Assembly: GCA_021286765.1 (NCBI GenBank) | Contig: JAJTBS010000001.1 | Coordinates: 558,001-622,000, forward strand | Origin: Holophagaceae bacterium | GTDB lineage: Bacteria; Acidobacteriota; Holophagae; Holophagales; Holophagaceae | Direction: 5' to 3' | DNA length: 64,000 nt | Program-made: the position numbers and the translations under genes | Notes under the pieces: generated by a model | Told to the model about the DNA's origin: nothing | Database searches by the model: none | Seen by the model: only the letters and a program-made list of their open reading frames with translations | Shown: positions 42,233-50,577 of the stretch, one piece after another | Layout of the letters: the number at the start of each line of letters is the position of its first letter | How positions within the stretch are numbered: position 1 is the first letter of the stretch

Positions 42233-44161
42233 GTGAGACATGTCATCCAAGGCATTTTACTGGCGGCGTTGACCGCGCTGACTCCCCTTCGTGCGGGAAG
42301 CTGGGAGCCGATTCCGCCGGAAGTTTGGACCATGAAGGACTCGGCCACCGGTTCGAAGGGGGCGGTAATTCTGTCTGAGTGGGTGCGATACGGGATCTAT
42401 GACACCGAAGTGCGCCTGAGGGTCAGGATCTTCAGAGAGGAGGGAAAGGGGGCGGCCAGCATTCCCTGGTTCAGTTCCAATATCCGCGAATTCGAAGGAC
42501 GGACCGTTCACCCGGACGGTCGGATCACGGTGTTCAGCAGCCAGAAGGACCTCGTGACGAGCCACGCCAAGTGGGGAGGGTGGGAATCGAAGGAGAAGCG
42601 CTTGATTCCACCGGGCCTTACAGGGGACTGCCTCGTCGATCTCCACTACAGGATTGGCACCTATCTCTGGGGCACTTGGGTGGAGATTCCTGTGCTGCAG
42701 CCCTATCCAGTCAAAAAAAAAGTCATGGAAATGATCACGAGCTCTGGATTGGGCTCTGTGCTCATGGGCTTCCGGGACATAAAGCCGTCTCAGGCCACGA
42801 GTGGGTCCTATCGTATCTACACATTTGACGACCTTCCGGCCGATGAACAAGAACCCTTCTCGATTCTCACAGCCAACGATCGGCCCAGGTTCCTGTTCTT
42901 CCTCCAGCCTGGAGGGCTCAGAGACGTCTCGACTGAAGGACCGGAAGCTTACTGGAAGGAAGTATCAAGGCTCATCTACAAGGAGCGGTACACCAGCAAC
43001 CTAGATTTCGGCAGCACCTACAAGAAGTGGTCGAAGGAATTGCGCAAGGATCTGGCAGGTGATCGCCTGGTCCGGGCCGCGGAGATTCTGGTACGCCTGG
43101 AAAACCAGATCCAGAACAGCGCTCGACTGACCCATGCAGAAGCCGCGGCGCTCACCAAAAAGGAGGCTGCGGAAGACCACAAGGCCAACGATCTCGATTC
43201 AAGCGTCAAGCGCCGCCGCACCAATGGCCTGGGCATGCACTTCCTGTTCTATCAGCTGCTCGTGGACGAAGGCCTGGAGCCAAAGATCCTTGGAGTTGCT
43301 GACCGGGAAAACCGTGTCTTTCTTTACAAGCTCCCGAACATCTTCCAGTTCACGAACAGTCTGATCGGAGTGGAAGGGGGCAACGGCCTTCTCGGTTGGT
43401 TCGATCCAGTCAGTCGTTTCTGCCCGCCCGGCATCATTCACCCGAATTTCCAGGGGACCCATGGACTGTTGATTGATCCCAAGGACTGGTCCTGCAAGCC
43501 CTACTTCCTCCCGCCTCAGGCGGCCGTGGTGAACCGAAGCCGCTTCGATTACGCCCTGAGCCTCGGGGAGGAAGAGCGGTTCTCCATGGATGGCAAATTT
43601 TTCGGCTATCCGGAATACCTTGAGCGTTCCAACTACCTCCATCTGGACCCGAACGAGCAAATGAAGGTGTTGAAGGAACGCATGGAAAGCCGCCTCAAGG
43701 GGTACACCCTCACGCAAGCCAAGGTTGAAAATGCGACGGATGCACGGACGAACCTTGCCTGGCGCCTCGAAGGGGTTCGAGAAGCCGACGATGACTCACG
43801 CCGGGTGCTCCCATTTCCAGGGTTGCCCCTGCCATTGAACATCCCTGCCGCATGGCCGGATAAACGCCAGAACGCCATCGTGATTCCCTACTGCCAGCAA
43901 GCCATCGCCACTTGCAGGTTTCTGCTTCCCAAGGGCTGGCGGCTCATCCCTGAGGCGGACATGGAAGAGAAGAACAGCTTCGGCCAAGTGAACTGGAAGG
44001 CGCGGGTGGGTTCCCAAGGTGAAGATGCCGAAGTGGAAGTGACAATGGTGGTGACGGTCAGCCGAATGTTCGCCCCGGCCTCTGAATATGAATCCTTCAA
44101 GCAGTACATCGGGTGGGTCGAGAGTGCTACTCGCCGCACATTGTCACTGGAGCGTCCGTGA
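42233..44161 (+). CDS. Exported DUF3857-type protein with degenerate transglutaminase-like region
   Basis: 642 residues from the GTG at 42233, with a signal peptide (LLAALTALTPLRAG). Residues about 45-200 follow the DUF3857 pattern (VRLRVRIFREEGKGAASIPWFSS, FEGRTVHPDGRITVF). The middle part corresponds to the transglutaminase-like core of DUF3857 proteins, but the position of the catalytic Cys reads NGLGMHFLFYQLLVDEG with no Cys, so it is probably not an active enzyme. The remainder is beta-rich. The last four bases (GTGA) overlap the start of the next gene, which keeps the catalytic residues, implying that they act together. Third-position GC looks lower than in neighbouring genes. Role unknown. 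Confidence 0.75.
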   Translation: MRHVIQGILLAALTALTPLRAGSWEPIPPEVWTMKDSATGSKGAVILSEWVRYGIYDTEVRLRVRIFREEGKGAASIPWFSSNIREFEGRTVHPDGRITVFSSQKDLVTSHAKWGGWESKEKRLIPPGLTGDCLVDLHYRIGTYLWGTWVEIPVLQPYPVKKKVMEMITSSGLGSVLMGFRDIKPSQATSGSYRIYTFDDLPADEQEPFSILTANDRPRFLFFLQPGGLRDVSTEGPEAYWKEVSRLIYKERYTSNLDFGSTYKKWSKELRKDLAGDRLVRAAEILVRLENQIQNSARLTHAEAAALTKKEAAEDHKANDLDSSVKRRRTNGLGMHFLFYQLLVDEGLEPKILGVADRENRVFLYKLPNIFQFTNSLIGVEGGNGLLGWFDPVSRFCPPGIIHPNFQGTHGLLIDPKDWSCKPYFLPPQAAVVNRSRFDYALSLGEEERFSMDGKFFGYPEYLERSNYLHLDPNEQMKVLKERMESRLKGYTLTQAKVENATDARTNLAWRLEGVREADDDSRRVLPFPGLPLPLNIPAAWPDKRQNAIVIPYCQQAIATCRFLLPKGWRLIPEADMEEKNSFGQVNWKARVGSQGEDAEVEVTMVVTVSRMFAPASEYESFKQYIGWVESATRRTLSLERP

Positions 44162-46152
44162 TCGGGGTCCCCATTCGGCAGCTGCTATCCGGTTTGATCC
44201 TGATGTCGGGATTAGCCGCTCAGGACCTTTCCCGACTTCCTGATTGGGCCCGTCCCCACGCTGAGGCCCTTTCAAGGGAGCCGCGGCCTCCCCAGGAGGC
44301 CGATGCATGGGTCCTGTTCGACCGCACTGAGGTTGCCTACACGGGGGATGGTGAGATCCGTACCCGGCGCTTTCGGCTAGTGAAAATTCTGGCCGACCGG
44401 GGTGCCGATGTGGCGGTCTTTGTGATCCATGGGCTTGGGGGGAAGAGTTCCAAGGTGAAGCGGATGAAGGCCTGGAACCTCCGCCCGGACGGGGAACTGA
44501 CTCGACTGGACGAAGACCGCATCATCACAGTGGACAACGCCGGCCAGGCGGAAGCCTCCACGGATACCCTTACTGCTGCTGTGGTTCCGCGGGTGATGAA
44601 GGGCAGCTTGGTCGCCTTTGAGTCGCTCCAGGTGATCCAGCATCCCTTGGGGCCGATCGCCACAGCCTCTGTGATGGAGAAATATCCCATCCGCCGTTGG
44701 GAGCTGGAGGTCGCCAAGAAGGAAGGCTGGTTCACAGACTTGAAAAGGGTCGAGATCCTTCTCGATGCCCGCCATTTCGAGCCTTGGATCCAAGGATTGG
44801 ATCTTCGCCAAGGTCAGGGCTTGGCCGCCAATGCCATTCCCCCCATTCCCAAGGATGAATTGTTCCATCCAAATCCCCACAACGTACTTCCATGGGCCCT
44901 TATCCGTTTCTTGGATCCAGAGCTGGCAGGGATGACTTCCTGGAAGACCTGGGATGCCCATGCCACATGGATCTACCAACGGTTCGCAGAGGCCTTCCGT
45001 CCTGGTTCCCAGCCAGATCTGAAGGGGGTCGGGTCACTGGAGGCGCTTCGGCAGTTGTGCACCTGGATGGCCAGGGAACTGCATTACAAGGCCGTGTATC
45101 TCACGCCTGAGCGGGGCTGGGTGCCCCTGCCGGCTGATGAGGTGGGGCGACGGCAGTATGGCGACTGTAAGGATCTGGCCTGTTTCTTCTTGGCTCATGC
45201 CCAACGGGTGGGCTTCCAACCACGGCCGGTACTAGCCCGCATTGTGGAAGGGGAGGTCGAGGAGAAGGATCCGCCTTCGCCCGTGTTCAACCACGTGATC
45301 TGTGCCCTTGGGCTTGATCGGACTCTGGGCTTGCCCGCCGAAGTGGAGACCGCCAAGGGGCGGTTCCTGTTGTTCGATCCGACGGACCGCTTCACGCCCC
45401 TGGGGAAACTGGGGGCGCACCACCGCGGCCGGCGTCTCCTTGTCTGCACCCCGGAGGGAGGGATCTGGGTGGAGGCCCCGTCCCAGTCCATCCAGGAGTC
45501 GAAAGTCGCCATCCTCTGGACCGGTGATATTGAACAATTCGGACGCATGAAGGCTAGGTTCCGCGTCCAGGAACAGGGCTCGGGGTGGGGTTTGCGCGAA
45601 GTCACTCAGGTCGGCGGCGTTCCGCGGCTGAAGGCTTTCCTTCAGGAGCGGATCTTTGAGCTTCCCCCCACAGCCGTCTTGACCATCGGGCCCTACACCA
45701 ACCCACTCAACCTGGAGATTCCCTTCGACCTCGAGTTGGACATTCAGCATCCGGAAGGGCTGAAGGTATCTGGGAACGAGGGGATTCTCACCGGCCTGGG
45801 TCTGAGGGTTATTCCGGCACAGGCCCAGAAACCAGGGAATCCCAGGCTCTTCCCTCTCCAGAGATTCGCCGAGCCTGATCTGGATTTTGAGGTCGATCTC
45901 CACTCCGCCCGACCCTGTCAGCCTCTCCTCCCAGTCCAGGATGGCTCGACCCCATTCCGCACCTACAGCTGGCGCGCCAGCGCCGAACCCGAGGCTGCGG
46001 GTAGCCGCCTCAAAATTCAGTTCCGGCATCGATCCCAGCCCGCGTACTACGGATTCGACCAAAGGGACGAAGGGGTCGCTGCTGCGAAAAAGGATCGGAC
46101 CCAGATCCGGAAACTTATGGCGGATGGCCTGACTTGGAAGCTGCTTCCATGA
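44158..46152 (+). CDS. Exported DUF3857/transglutaminase-like protein
   Basis: 664 residues from the GTG at 44158, which overlaps the preceding stop and has TGGAG in front; it gives a signal peptide (LLSGLILMSGLAAQ). Residues about 50-210 are DUF3857-like (FDRTEVAYTGDGEIRTRRFRLVKIL). The transglutaminase-like core (about 300-430) has the triad-type residues: Cys in RQYGDCKDLACFF, His in FNHVICAL and Asp in LLFDPTD. The C-terminal part is beta-rich. Members of this superfamily may be peptidases or amide-forming enzymes in the periplasm; no substrate is proven. Coupled to the non-catalytic paralogue just upstream. Confidence 0.8.
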   Translation: MIGVPIRQLLSGLILMSGLAAQDLSRLPDWARPHAEALSREPRPPQEADAWVLFDRTEVAYTGDGEIRTRRFRLVKILADRGADVAVFVIHGLGGKSSKVKRMKAWNLRPDGELTRLDEDRIITVDNAGQAEASTDTLTAAVVPRVMKGSLVAFESLQVIQHPLGPIATASVMEKYPIRRWELEVAKKEGWFTDLKRVEILLDARHFEPWIQGLDLRQGQGLAANAIPPIPKDELFHPNPHNVLPWALIRFLDPELAGMTSWKTWDAHATWIYQRFAEAFRPGSQPDLKGVGSLEALRQLCTWMARELHYKAVYLTPERGWVPLPADEVGRRQYGDCKDLACFFLAHAQRVGFQPRPVLARIVEGEVEEKDPPSPVFNHVICALGLDRTLGLPAEVETAKGRFLLFDPTDRFTPLGKLGAHHRGRRLLVCTPEGGIWVEAPSQSIQESKVAILWTGDIEQFGRMKARFRVQEQGSGWGLREVTQVGGVPRLKAFLQERIFELPPTAVLTIGPYTNPLNLEIPFDLELDIQHPEGLKVSGNEGILTGLGLRVIPAQAQKPGNPRLFPLQRFAEPDLDFEVDLHSARPCQPLLPVQDGSTPFRTYSWRASAEPEAAGSRLKIQFRHRSQPAYYGFDQRDEGVAAAKKDRTQIRKLMADGLTWKLLP

Positions 46153-46218
46153 TCAGCGGCGATGGATTAAAGCTGCGAACCGCGAAATCCTCTGGTAGCA
46201 GCCACTGGCATCGGAGGG

Positions 46219-47121
46219 TCAGGCCAGCAGGGCCGCCAGGGCGATGGAGCTGAGCTTGGTCTTGGCGCTGTCGCCGCGGCTGCTGAGGACGCAAGGCACC
46301 CGGGCCCCGGCCACCACGGCCGCGATCTCGGCGCCACCCAGCTTAGTGCCCGCCTTGTAGAACACGTTGCCGGCCTCGATGTTGGGGAAGAGGAGGCAGT
46401 CGGCATCGCCCGCCACCGGGCCGCCCAGGCCCTTGATCTGGGCGGACTCGGCATCCAGCGCGCCATCCAGGGCCAGGGGCCCGTCCACCAGGGCGCCCTT
46501 GATCTGCCCGCGGTCCGCCATCTTCGACAGCATGGCGGCGTCGGAGCTGGAGCTCATCTTGGGCAGCACCTGCTCGGAGGCCGCCAGCACCGCGACCTTC
46601 GGGGTTTCGACGCCCAGGGCTTTGGCGGTCTTCACCAGGTAGTTCAGGATGGCCAGCTTCTCCTTGAACTCGGGCTCGGGGATCACGGCCACGTCGCCGG
46701 CGATGATGAGCTTGGCGTGGCCGGGGTGCTCCATGACCGTCACGTGGCTGAGGATGGCGCCGGGATCCAGCAGACCCTGCTCCTTGTTCAGGATGGCGCG
46801 CATGTACTTGTCCGTGCTGAGCAGGCCCTTCATGAGCAGGTCCGCCTCGCCGGAGCGCACCATGGCCACGGCCCGGGTGGCGGCTTCAGAATCGGTGGCG
46901 GTGTGCACCACGCGGAAGCGCTCTTTCGGCAGGCCCAGGTCCTGGCAGACCTTTTCGATGAGGGCTTCATCGCCCACCAGGATCGCCTCTACCAGTCCGG
47001 CCTCCACGGCGGCGTTCGCAGCTTCGAGGGTGTGGGCGTCGTTGGCCCAGGCCACCACCAGGCGCTTGCGGGGGCGATCCTTCACGGCAAGGAGCAGCTC
47101 GTCGAGGGTGTTGATCCGCAT
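46219..47121 (-). CDS. Stand-alone phosphate butyryl/acetyltransferase
   Basis: 300 residues from the ATG at 47121; the open frame upstream is not conserved-looking. Length and motifs fit Ptb: AAVEAGLVEAILVGDEALI, DLLMKGLLSTDKYMRAIL, LSHVTVMEHPGHAKLIIAGDVAVIPEPEF, VAVLAASE, GALVDGPLALDGALD, and DADCLLFPNIEAGNVFYKAGTKLGGAEIAAVVAGARVP broken by the family's VL(S)SRGDSA. It exchanges CoA for phosphate on short acyl-CoA. It is the second phosphotransacylase in the neighbourhood, besides the fused one at 39850. No separate kinase gene is adjacent, so it may share the kinase half of the fusion. Confidence 0.9.
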   Translation of the reverse strand: MRINTLDELLLAVKDRPRKRLVVAWANDAHTLEAANAAVEAGLVEAILVGDEALIEKVCQDLGLPKERFRVVHTATDSEAATRAVAMVRSGEADLLMKGLLSTDKYMRAILNKEQGLLDPGAILSHVTVMEHPGHAKLIIAGDVAVIPEPEFKEKLAILNYLVKTAKALGVETPKVAVLAASEQVLPKMSSSSDAAMLSKMADRGQIKGALVDGPLALDGALDAESAQIKGLGGPVAGDADCLLFPNIEAGNVFYKAGTKLGGAEIAAVVAGARVPCVLSSRGDSAKTKLSSIALAALLA

Positions 47122-47173
47122 GGCGGTTCCTGTCAAAAGGCCGGTTGCACCGGCGGGCCCAGGGGAAGGTAGC

Positions 47174-47548
47174 ATGGTCGCCATGGCCGTCTCAGTGAGC
47201 TTCCGCACATACCTCCTCGAACAATTGGGGCAGATCCGTCCGATCACCACCCGGCCCATGTTCGGCGGTCTGACCTTCTTCGCGGAGGGCCGCGCATTCG
47301 CCCTGGCCGATGACGGGGTGATCTATTTCAAGGTGGACGACAGCAACCGCCCCGACTTCGTGGCCGCGGGCAAGGGCCCCTTCCTGCCCTTCGGGGATCC
47401 GGACAAGCCCATGCAGTACTACGAGCTGCCGGAGGAGGTGCTGGAGGATCCGGATGCGCTGGCCGAATGGATGGCGAAGGCCATCGCCGTGGCCATGAAG
47501 GCGAAGCCGAAGGCCAAGTCCAAAGCCAAGCTTGATCCGAAGAGGTAG
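47174..47548 (+). CDS. TfoX N-terminal domain protein
   Basis: 124 residues from the ATG at 47174, with GGAAGG four bases ahead; an ATG at 47183 is also possible. The TfoX_N domain is seen in ITTRPMFGGLTFFAEGRAFALADDGVIYFK broken into its conserved parts RPMFGG and IYFKVDD, followed by FLPFGD and MQYYELPEE. The tail is Lys/Ala-rich (KAKPKAKSKAK). TfoX-N proteins in competence-regulating bacteria act with TfoX_C, which is absent here. Role unknown; it precedes the GNAT and rsmE genes with tiny gaps. Confidence 0.85.
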   Translation: MVAMAVSVSFRTYLLEQLGQIRPITTRPMFGGLTFFAEGRAFALADDGVIYFKVDDSNRPDFVAAGKGPFLPFGDPDKPMQYYELPEEVLEDPDALAEWMAKAIAVAMKAKPKAKSKAKLDPKR

Positions 47549-47551
47549 CCG

Positions 47552-48076
47552 ATGATGTCGACCTACACCATCCGACCCGCCACGCTGGACGATGCACCGA
47601 CCCTGGCGGCGCTGGGCGCTCAGACCTTCCGCGAAACCTTCGAGGCCATCTGCACTTCCCAGGATCTCTCCGACTTCCTCGCGGCGGCCTACGGCGATGC
47701 GATCCAGCGGACGGAGCTTTCGGATCCATCCCGACCCGCCATCGTCCTGGAAACGGAAGGGCGGCCCGTCGGCTTCGCCCAGCTTCGCATGGGCCACCGG
47801 GAACCCTGCGTCCCGGGCCAGCGGCCTGTGGAGCTGCAGCGCATCTACGTGCTGCGGGAGGCCCACGGCCGCGGATTCGGCGCGGCCCTGATGGAAGCGT
47901 CGGTGGAGATGGCCCGGGCCTGGCGCGCCGACGTGCTCTGGCTGGGCGTCTGGGAGCACAACGACAAGGCCCTGGCCTTCTATGCCCGCCACGGCTTCCG
48001 CGAGGCCGGCGACCACGTGTTCCAGATCGGCCAGCAGGTCGACCGTGACCTGATCCTGGTCCGGGACCTCTCCTGA
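47552..48076 (+). CDS. GNAT family N-acetyltransferase
   Basis: 174 residues. GNAT motifs: IRPATLDDAPTLAAL at the N-terminus, VELQRIYVLREAHGRGFGAALMEA with the acetyl-CoA-binding R-x-x-G-x-G/A pattern, WLGVWEHNDKALAFYARHGF near the C-terminus. It acetylates an unknown amine, possibly a small molecule or protein N-terminus. It is three bases after the TfoX-N gene and just before rsmE, forming a probable three-gene unit. Confidence 0.9.
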   Translation: MMSTYTIRPATLDDAPTLAALGAQTFRETFEAICTSQDLSDFLAAAYGDAIQRTELSDPSRPAIVLETEGRPVGFAQLRMGHREPCVPGQRPVELQRIYVLREAHGRGFGAALMEASVEMARAWRADVLWLGVWEHNDKALAFYARHGFREAGDHVFQIGQQVDRDLILVRDLS

Positions 48077-48078
48077 AC

Positions 48079-48780
48079 TTGCTGCTGCTGTTTCCCGAGG
48101 ATCTGGTCAGGCCGGGTCTCGCGCGCCTGAGCGGGCGCCGGCTGGAGCATGTGCGCGAGGTGCACCGCGCCGAAGTCGGCGATGACCTGGCCGTGGGCCT
48201 GCTGGGTGGCCCCATGGGCCAGGGCCGGGTGCTGCGCCTGGAGGAGGGGGTCCTGGAGCTGGACCTGAGCCTGGATCAGGCCCCGCCCCCGAAACTGCCG
48301 CTGACCCTGGTCCTCGCGGTGCCCCGCCCGAAGGTGCTCAACCGCGTGGTGGCGGCCGCCGCCAGCCTCGGCGTGGCCCATCTCGTGCTGCTCAACGCCT
48401 GGAAGGTGGAAAAGGCCTACTGGGCCAGCCCGAGGATGAAGCCCGAGAGCCTGCGCGAGCAGCTGCTCCTGGGCCTGGAGCAGGCCAAGGACACCGTGCT
48501 TCCCGAAGTGACGCTGGCGCGGCTGTTCCGGCCCTTCGTGGAAGATGAACTGCCGGGCCTGGTGGCAGGGGGTACGGGCCTGCTGGCCCATCCCGGCACC
48601 GGGGGGACCGCGCCCAGGGTTCCAGCCGCCCCCATCACCCTGGCCATCGGCCCCGAAGGCGGCTGGATCGACGCCGAGGTGCAGAGCCTGCTGCAGGCGG
48701 GCCTGCAGCCCCTGGATCTGGGGCCCCGCATCCTGCGCACCGAGACCGCCCTCGCGGCGTTGGTGGGAAGGTTGTTCTAG
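48079..48780 (+). CDS. rsmE: 16S rRNA (uracil-1498-N3)-methyltransferase
   Basis: 233 residues from a TTG at 48079; no better start exists at the expected place. The PUA-like N-terminal part (HVREVHRAEVGDDLAVG) is followed by the SPOUT methyltransferase domain with AVPRPKVLNRVVAAAASLGV, IAIGPEGGW-like LAIGPEGGWIDAE and the knot LGPRILRTETALAAL. It methylates N3 of U1498 in 16S rRNA using S-adenosylmethionine. Its 3' end overlaps the convergent ilvA by four bases. Confidence 0.92.
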   Translation: MLLLFPEDLVRPGLARLSGRRLEHVREVHRAEVGDDLAVGLLGGPMGQGRVLRLEEGVLELDLSLDQAPPPKLPLTLVLAVPRPKVLNRVVAAAASLGVAHLVLLNAWKVEKAYWASPRMKPESLREQLLLGLEQAKDTVLPEVTLARLFRPFVEDELPGLVAGGTGLLAHPGTGGTAPRVPAAPITLAIGPEGGWIDAEVQSLLQAGLQPLDLGPRILRTETALAALVGRLF

Positions 48781-50306
48781 GCGAGGAACAAGCGGTAGGC
48801 CGGGTTGTCGGCTTCGTCCACGAAGCGGTAGCCCAGGCCGTCCAGGAAGCCCTGGAAGGCCGCCTGATCTTCAGGCGGCACCTGGATGCCCGCCAGCACC
48901 CGGCCATAATCCGCGCCGTGGTTGCGGTAGTGGAAGAGGGAGATGTTCCAGCCGCGGTTCATGCGCTCCAGGAAGCGGAGCAGGGCCCCTGGACGCTCCG
49001 GGAACTCGAACCGGTAGATCCGCTCATGGGCCGCGCCGGGCGCCCGTCCGCCCACCAGGTGGCGCACGTGGAGCTTGGCCATCTCGTTGTCGCTGAGGTC
49101 CTGGGCCTCCAGTCCCTCGGCCCGCAGGCGCGCCAGGAGGGGTCCCAGCTCCGAGCGGTCCGCCATCTGCAGGCCCACGAAGATGTGCGCCTGCTGGAGA
49201 TCCGCGAGCCGGTAGTTGAACTCCGTGATGGACCGTTGGCCGATGAGCTCGCAGAAGGCCTTGAAGCTGCCGGGCCGCTCCGGGATGGTGACGGCGAGGA
49301 TGGCTTCGCGCCGCTCGCCCAGCTCGGCCCGCTCCGCCACGAAGCGCAGGCGGTCGAAGTTGGCGTTGGCCCCCGAGAGGATGGCCACCAGATTGCCGGT
49401 CGCGGCGCCCGGCGCCTGACGGGCAGCCCAGGCCTTCAAGCCCGCCACGGCCAGGGCCCCGGCGGGCTCCAGCACGGAGCGCGTCTCCTCGAACACATCC
49501 TTGATGGCAGCGCAGAGCTCATCCGTGTTCACCAGCACGACCTCGTCCACGAACTGGCGGCAGAGGTCGAAGGTGAGCTCGCCCACCTGGCTGACAGCCA
49601 CGCCGTCGGCGAAGAGCCCCACGCGCTCCAGGCGCACCCGGTGGCCCGCTGCCAGGGACTGGCACATGGCGTCTGCATCCACCGGCTCCACGCCGATGAT
49701 GCGGATGCCCGGCTGGAGGCGCTTAAGGTAGGCCGCGATCCCCGCGATGAGGCCGCCGCCCCCCACGGGCACGAAGACCGCCCCCATGCCCCGGGGCATC
49801 TGGCGCAGCAGCTCCAGGCCGATGGTGCCCTGGCCGGCGATGACGTCGAGGTCGTCGTAGGGGTGGATGTAGACCCGGCCCTCCGAGTGGGCCAGTGCCT
49901 GGGAGTGGGCGTAGGCCTCCTCGAAGGAATCGCCGTGCAGGACCACCTGGGCCTCCAGGGTGCGCACCGCGTCCACCTTGATGGCGGGCGTGGTGACGGG
50001 CATGACGATCACCGCGTCGCAGCCCAGCTCCCGTGCCGCCAGGGCCACCCCCTGGGCATGGTTGCCCGCCGAGGCGGCGATGACGCCGCGTGCGCGGGCC
50101 CCGGGATCGAGGTGGGCCAGCTTGTTGTAGGCGCCCCGCAGCTTGAAGGAGAAGACCGGCTGCAGGTCCTCCCGCTTCAGCCACACGGGGCTGCCGACGC
50201 GGCGCGACAGCTTCGGGGCCGCCTCCAGGGGCGACTCGATGGCCACGTCGTAGACCAGGGCCGTGAGGATGCGTTCGAGCAGGTCGCGGGAAGGGAGGGT
50301 GCTCAA
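48777..50306 (-). CDS. ilvA: Threonine deaminase, biosynthetic long form
   Basis: 509 residues from a TTG at 50306 with GGAG six bases ahead. It makes 2-oxobutanoate from threonine for isoleucine synthesis. The PLP-binding Lys is in VFSFKLRGAYNKL, with SAGNHAQGVALAA and the Gly-rich phosphate loop VPVGGGGLIAGIA. The C-terminal 170 residues form two ACT-like regulatory modules (IPERPGSFKAFCELIG, FEFPERPGALLRFLERM), so it is the Ile/Val-regulated form and not the short catabolic type. A leader peptide and terminator precede it and point to attenuation control. The 3' end overlaps rsmE on the other strand. Confidence 0.95.
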   Translation of the reverse strand: MSTLPSRDLLERILTALVYDVAIESPLEAAPKLSRRVGSPVWLKREDLQPVFSFKLRGAYNKLAHLDPGARARGVIAASAGNHAQGVALAARELGCDAVIVMPVTTPAIKVDAVRTLEAQVVLHGDSFEEAYAHSQALAHSEGRVYIHPYDDLDVIAGQGTIGLELLRQMPRGMGAVFVPVGGGGLIAGIAAYLKRLQPGIRIIGVEPVDADAMCQSLAAGHRVRLERVGLFADGVAVSQVGELTFDLCRQFVDEVVLVNTDELCAAIKDVFEETRSVLEPAGALAVAGLKAWAARQAPGAATGNLVAILSGANANFDRLRFVAERAELGERREAILAVTIPERPGSFKAFCELIGQRSITEFNYRLADLQQAHIFVGLQMADRSELGPLLARLRAEGLEAQDLSDNEMAKLHVRHLVGGRAPGAAHERIYRFEFPERPGALLRFLERMNRGWNISLFHYRNHGADYGRVLAGIQVPPEDQAAFQGFLDGLGYRFVDEADNPAYRLFLA

Positions 50307-50320
50307 GGTGGACTCCGCCT

Positions 50321-50355
50321 AAAGAAGAACCCCCCGACCTGGCGGTGCGGGGGGC
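50321..50355 (-). terminator. Attenuator terminator upstream of ilvA
   Basis: On the - strand: a C6-G / C-G6 stem with an 11-nt loop followed by TTCTTCTTT, ending only about 15 bases before the ilvA start codon. It is an intrinsic terminator placed between a leader ORF and the structural gene. The 5' arm (GCCCCC) can alternatively pair with GGGGGC at 50383-50388 near the end of the leader ORF, giving an antiterminator. Confidence 0.78.
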
Positions 50356-50378
50356 TTGGAATCGGAATGGGATCCGGC

Positions 50379-50444
50379 CTATGCCCCCTCGCGCGAAATC
50401 ATCGCGATGGCGGCGTGAATGCTGATGTGGACGGAAGGTGTCAT
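50379..50444 (-). CDS. Leader peptide of the ilvA attenuator (21 aa)
   Basis: A 21-codon ORF starting MTPSVHISIH and ending MISREGA-stop. Four Ile codons (7, 9, 13 and 16) and one Val fall in ten residues, and the stop lies two bases before the GGGGGC that can pair with the terminator's 5' arm. A ribosome reaching the stop would cover that segment and let the terminator form; stalling at Ile codons would leave it free to make the antiterminator. In-frame GTGs at 50474 and 50477 would lengthen the peptide by 10-11 residues and add Leu, Ile and Val codons. The start codon and a ribosome site are not certain; the arrangement is typical of branched-chain amino acid leaders. Confidence 0.66.
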   Translation of the reverse strand: MTPSVHISIHAAIAMISREGA

Positions 50445-50525
50445 GGCGGCAACTGGGATCAGCCAAGCTAGCACCACCCCCCGGGCCGCACAAGGCTGGG
50501 GCGAACGGTGGGGCGGGCCGCAGGC

Positions 50526-50552
50526 TTGATTCCTCGTTAGGCGATGTATAGT
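50526..50552 (+). promoter_or_regulatory. Promoter candidate for the tricorn-like protease gene
   Basis: TTGATT at 50526-50531 and TATAGT at 50547-50552, spaced by 15 bases, which is short. The -10 element ends 25 bases before the ATG at 50578, leaving room for the GGAG ribosome site. It supports the start at 50578 over the GTG at 50551, which would overlap the promoter. Confidence 0.42.
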
Positions 50553-50577
50553 GGTGGACCCGTTTCCGGAGTCTTTG

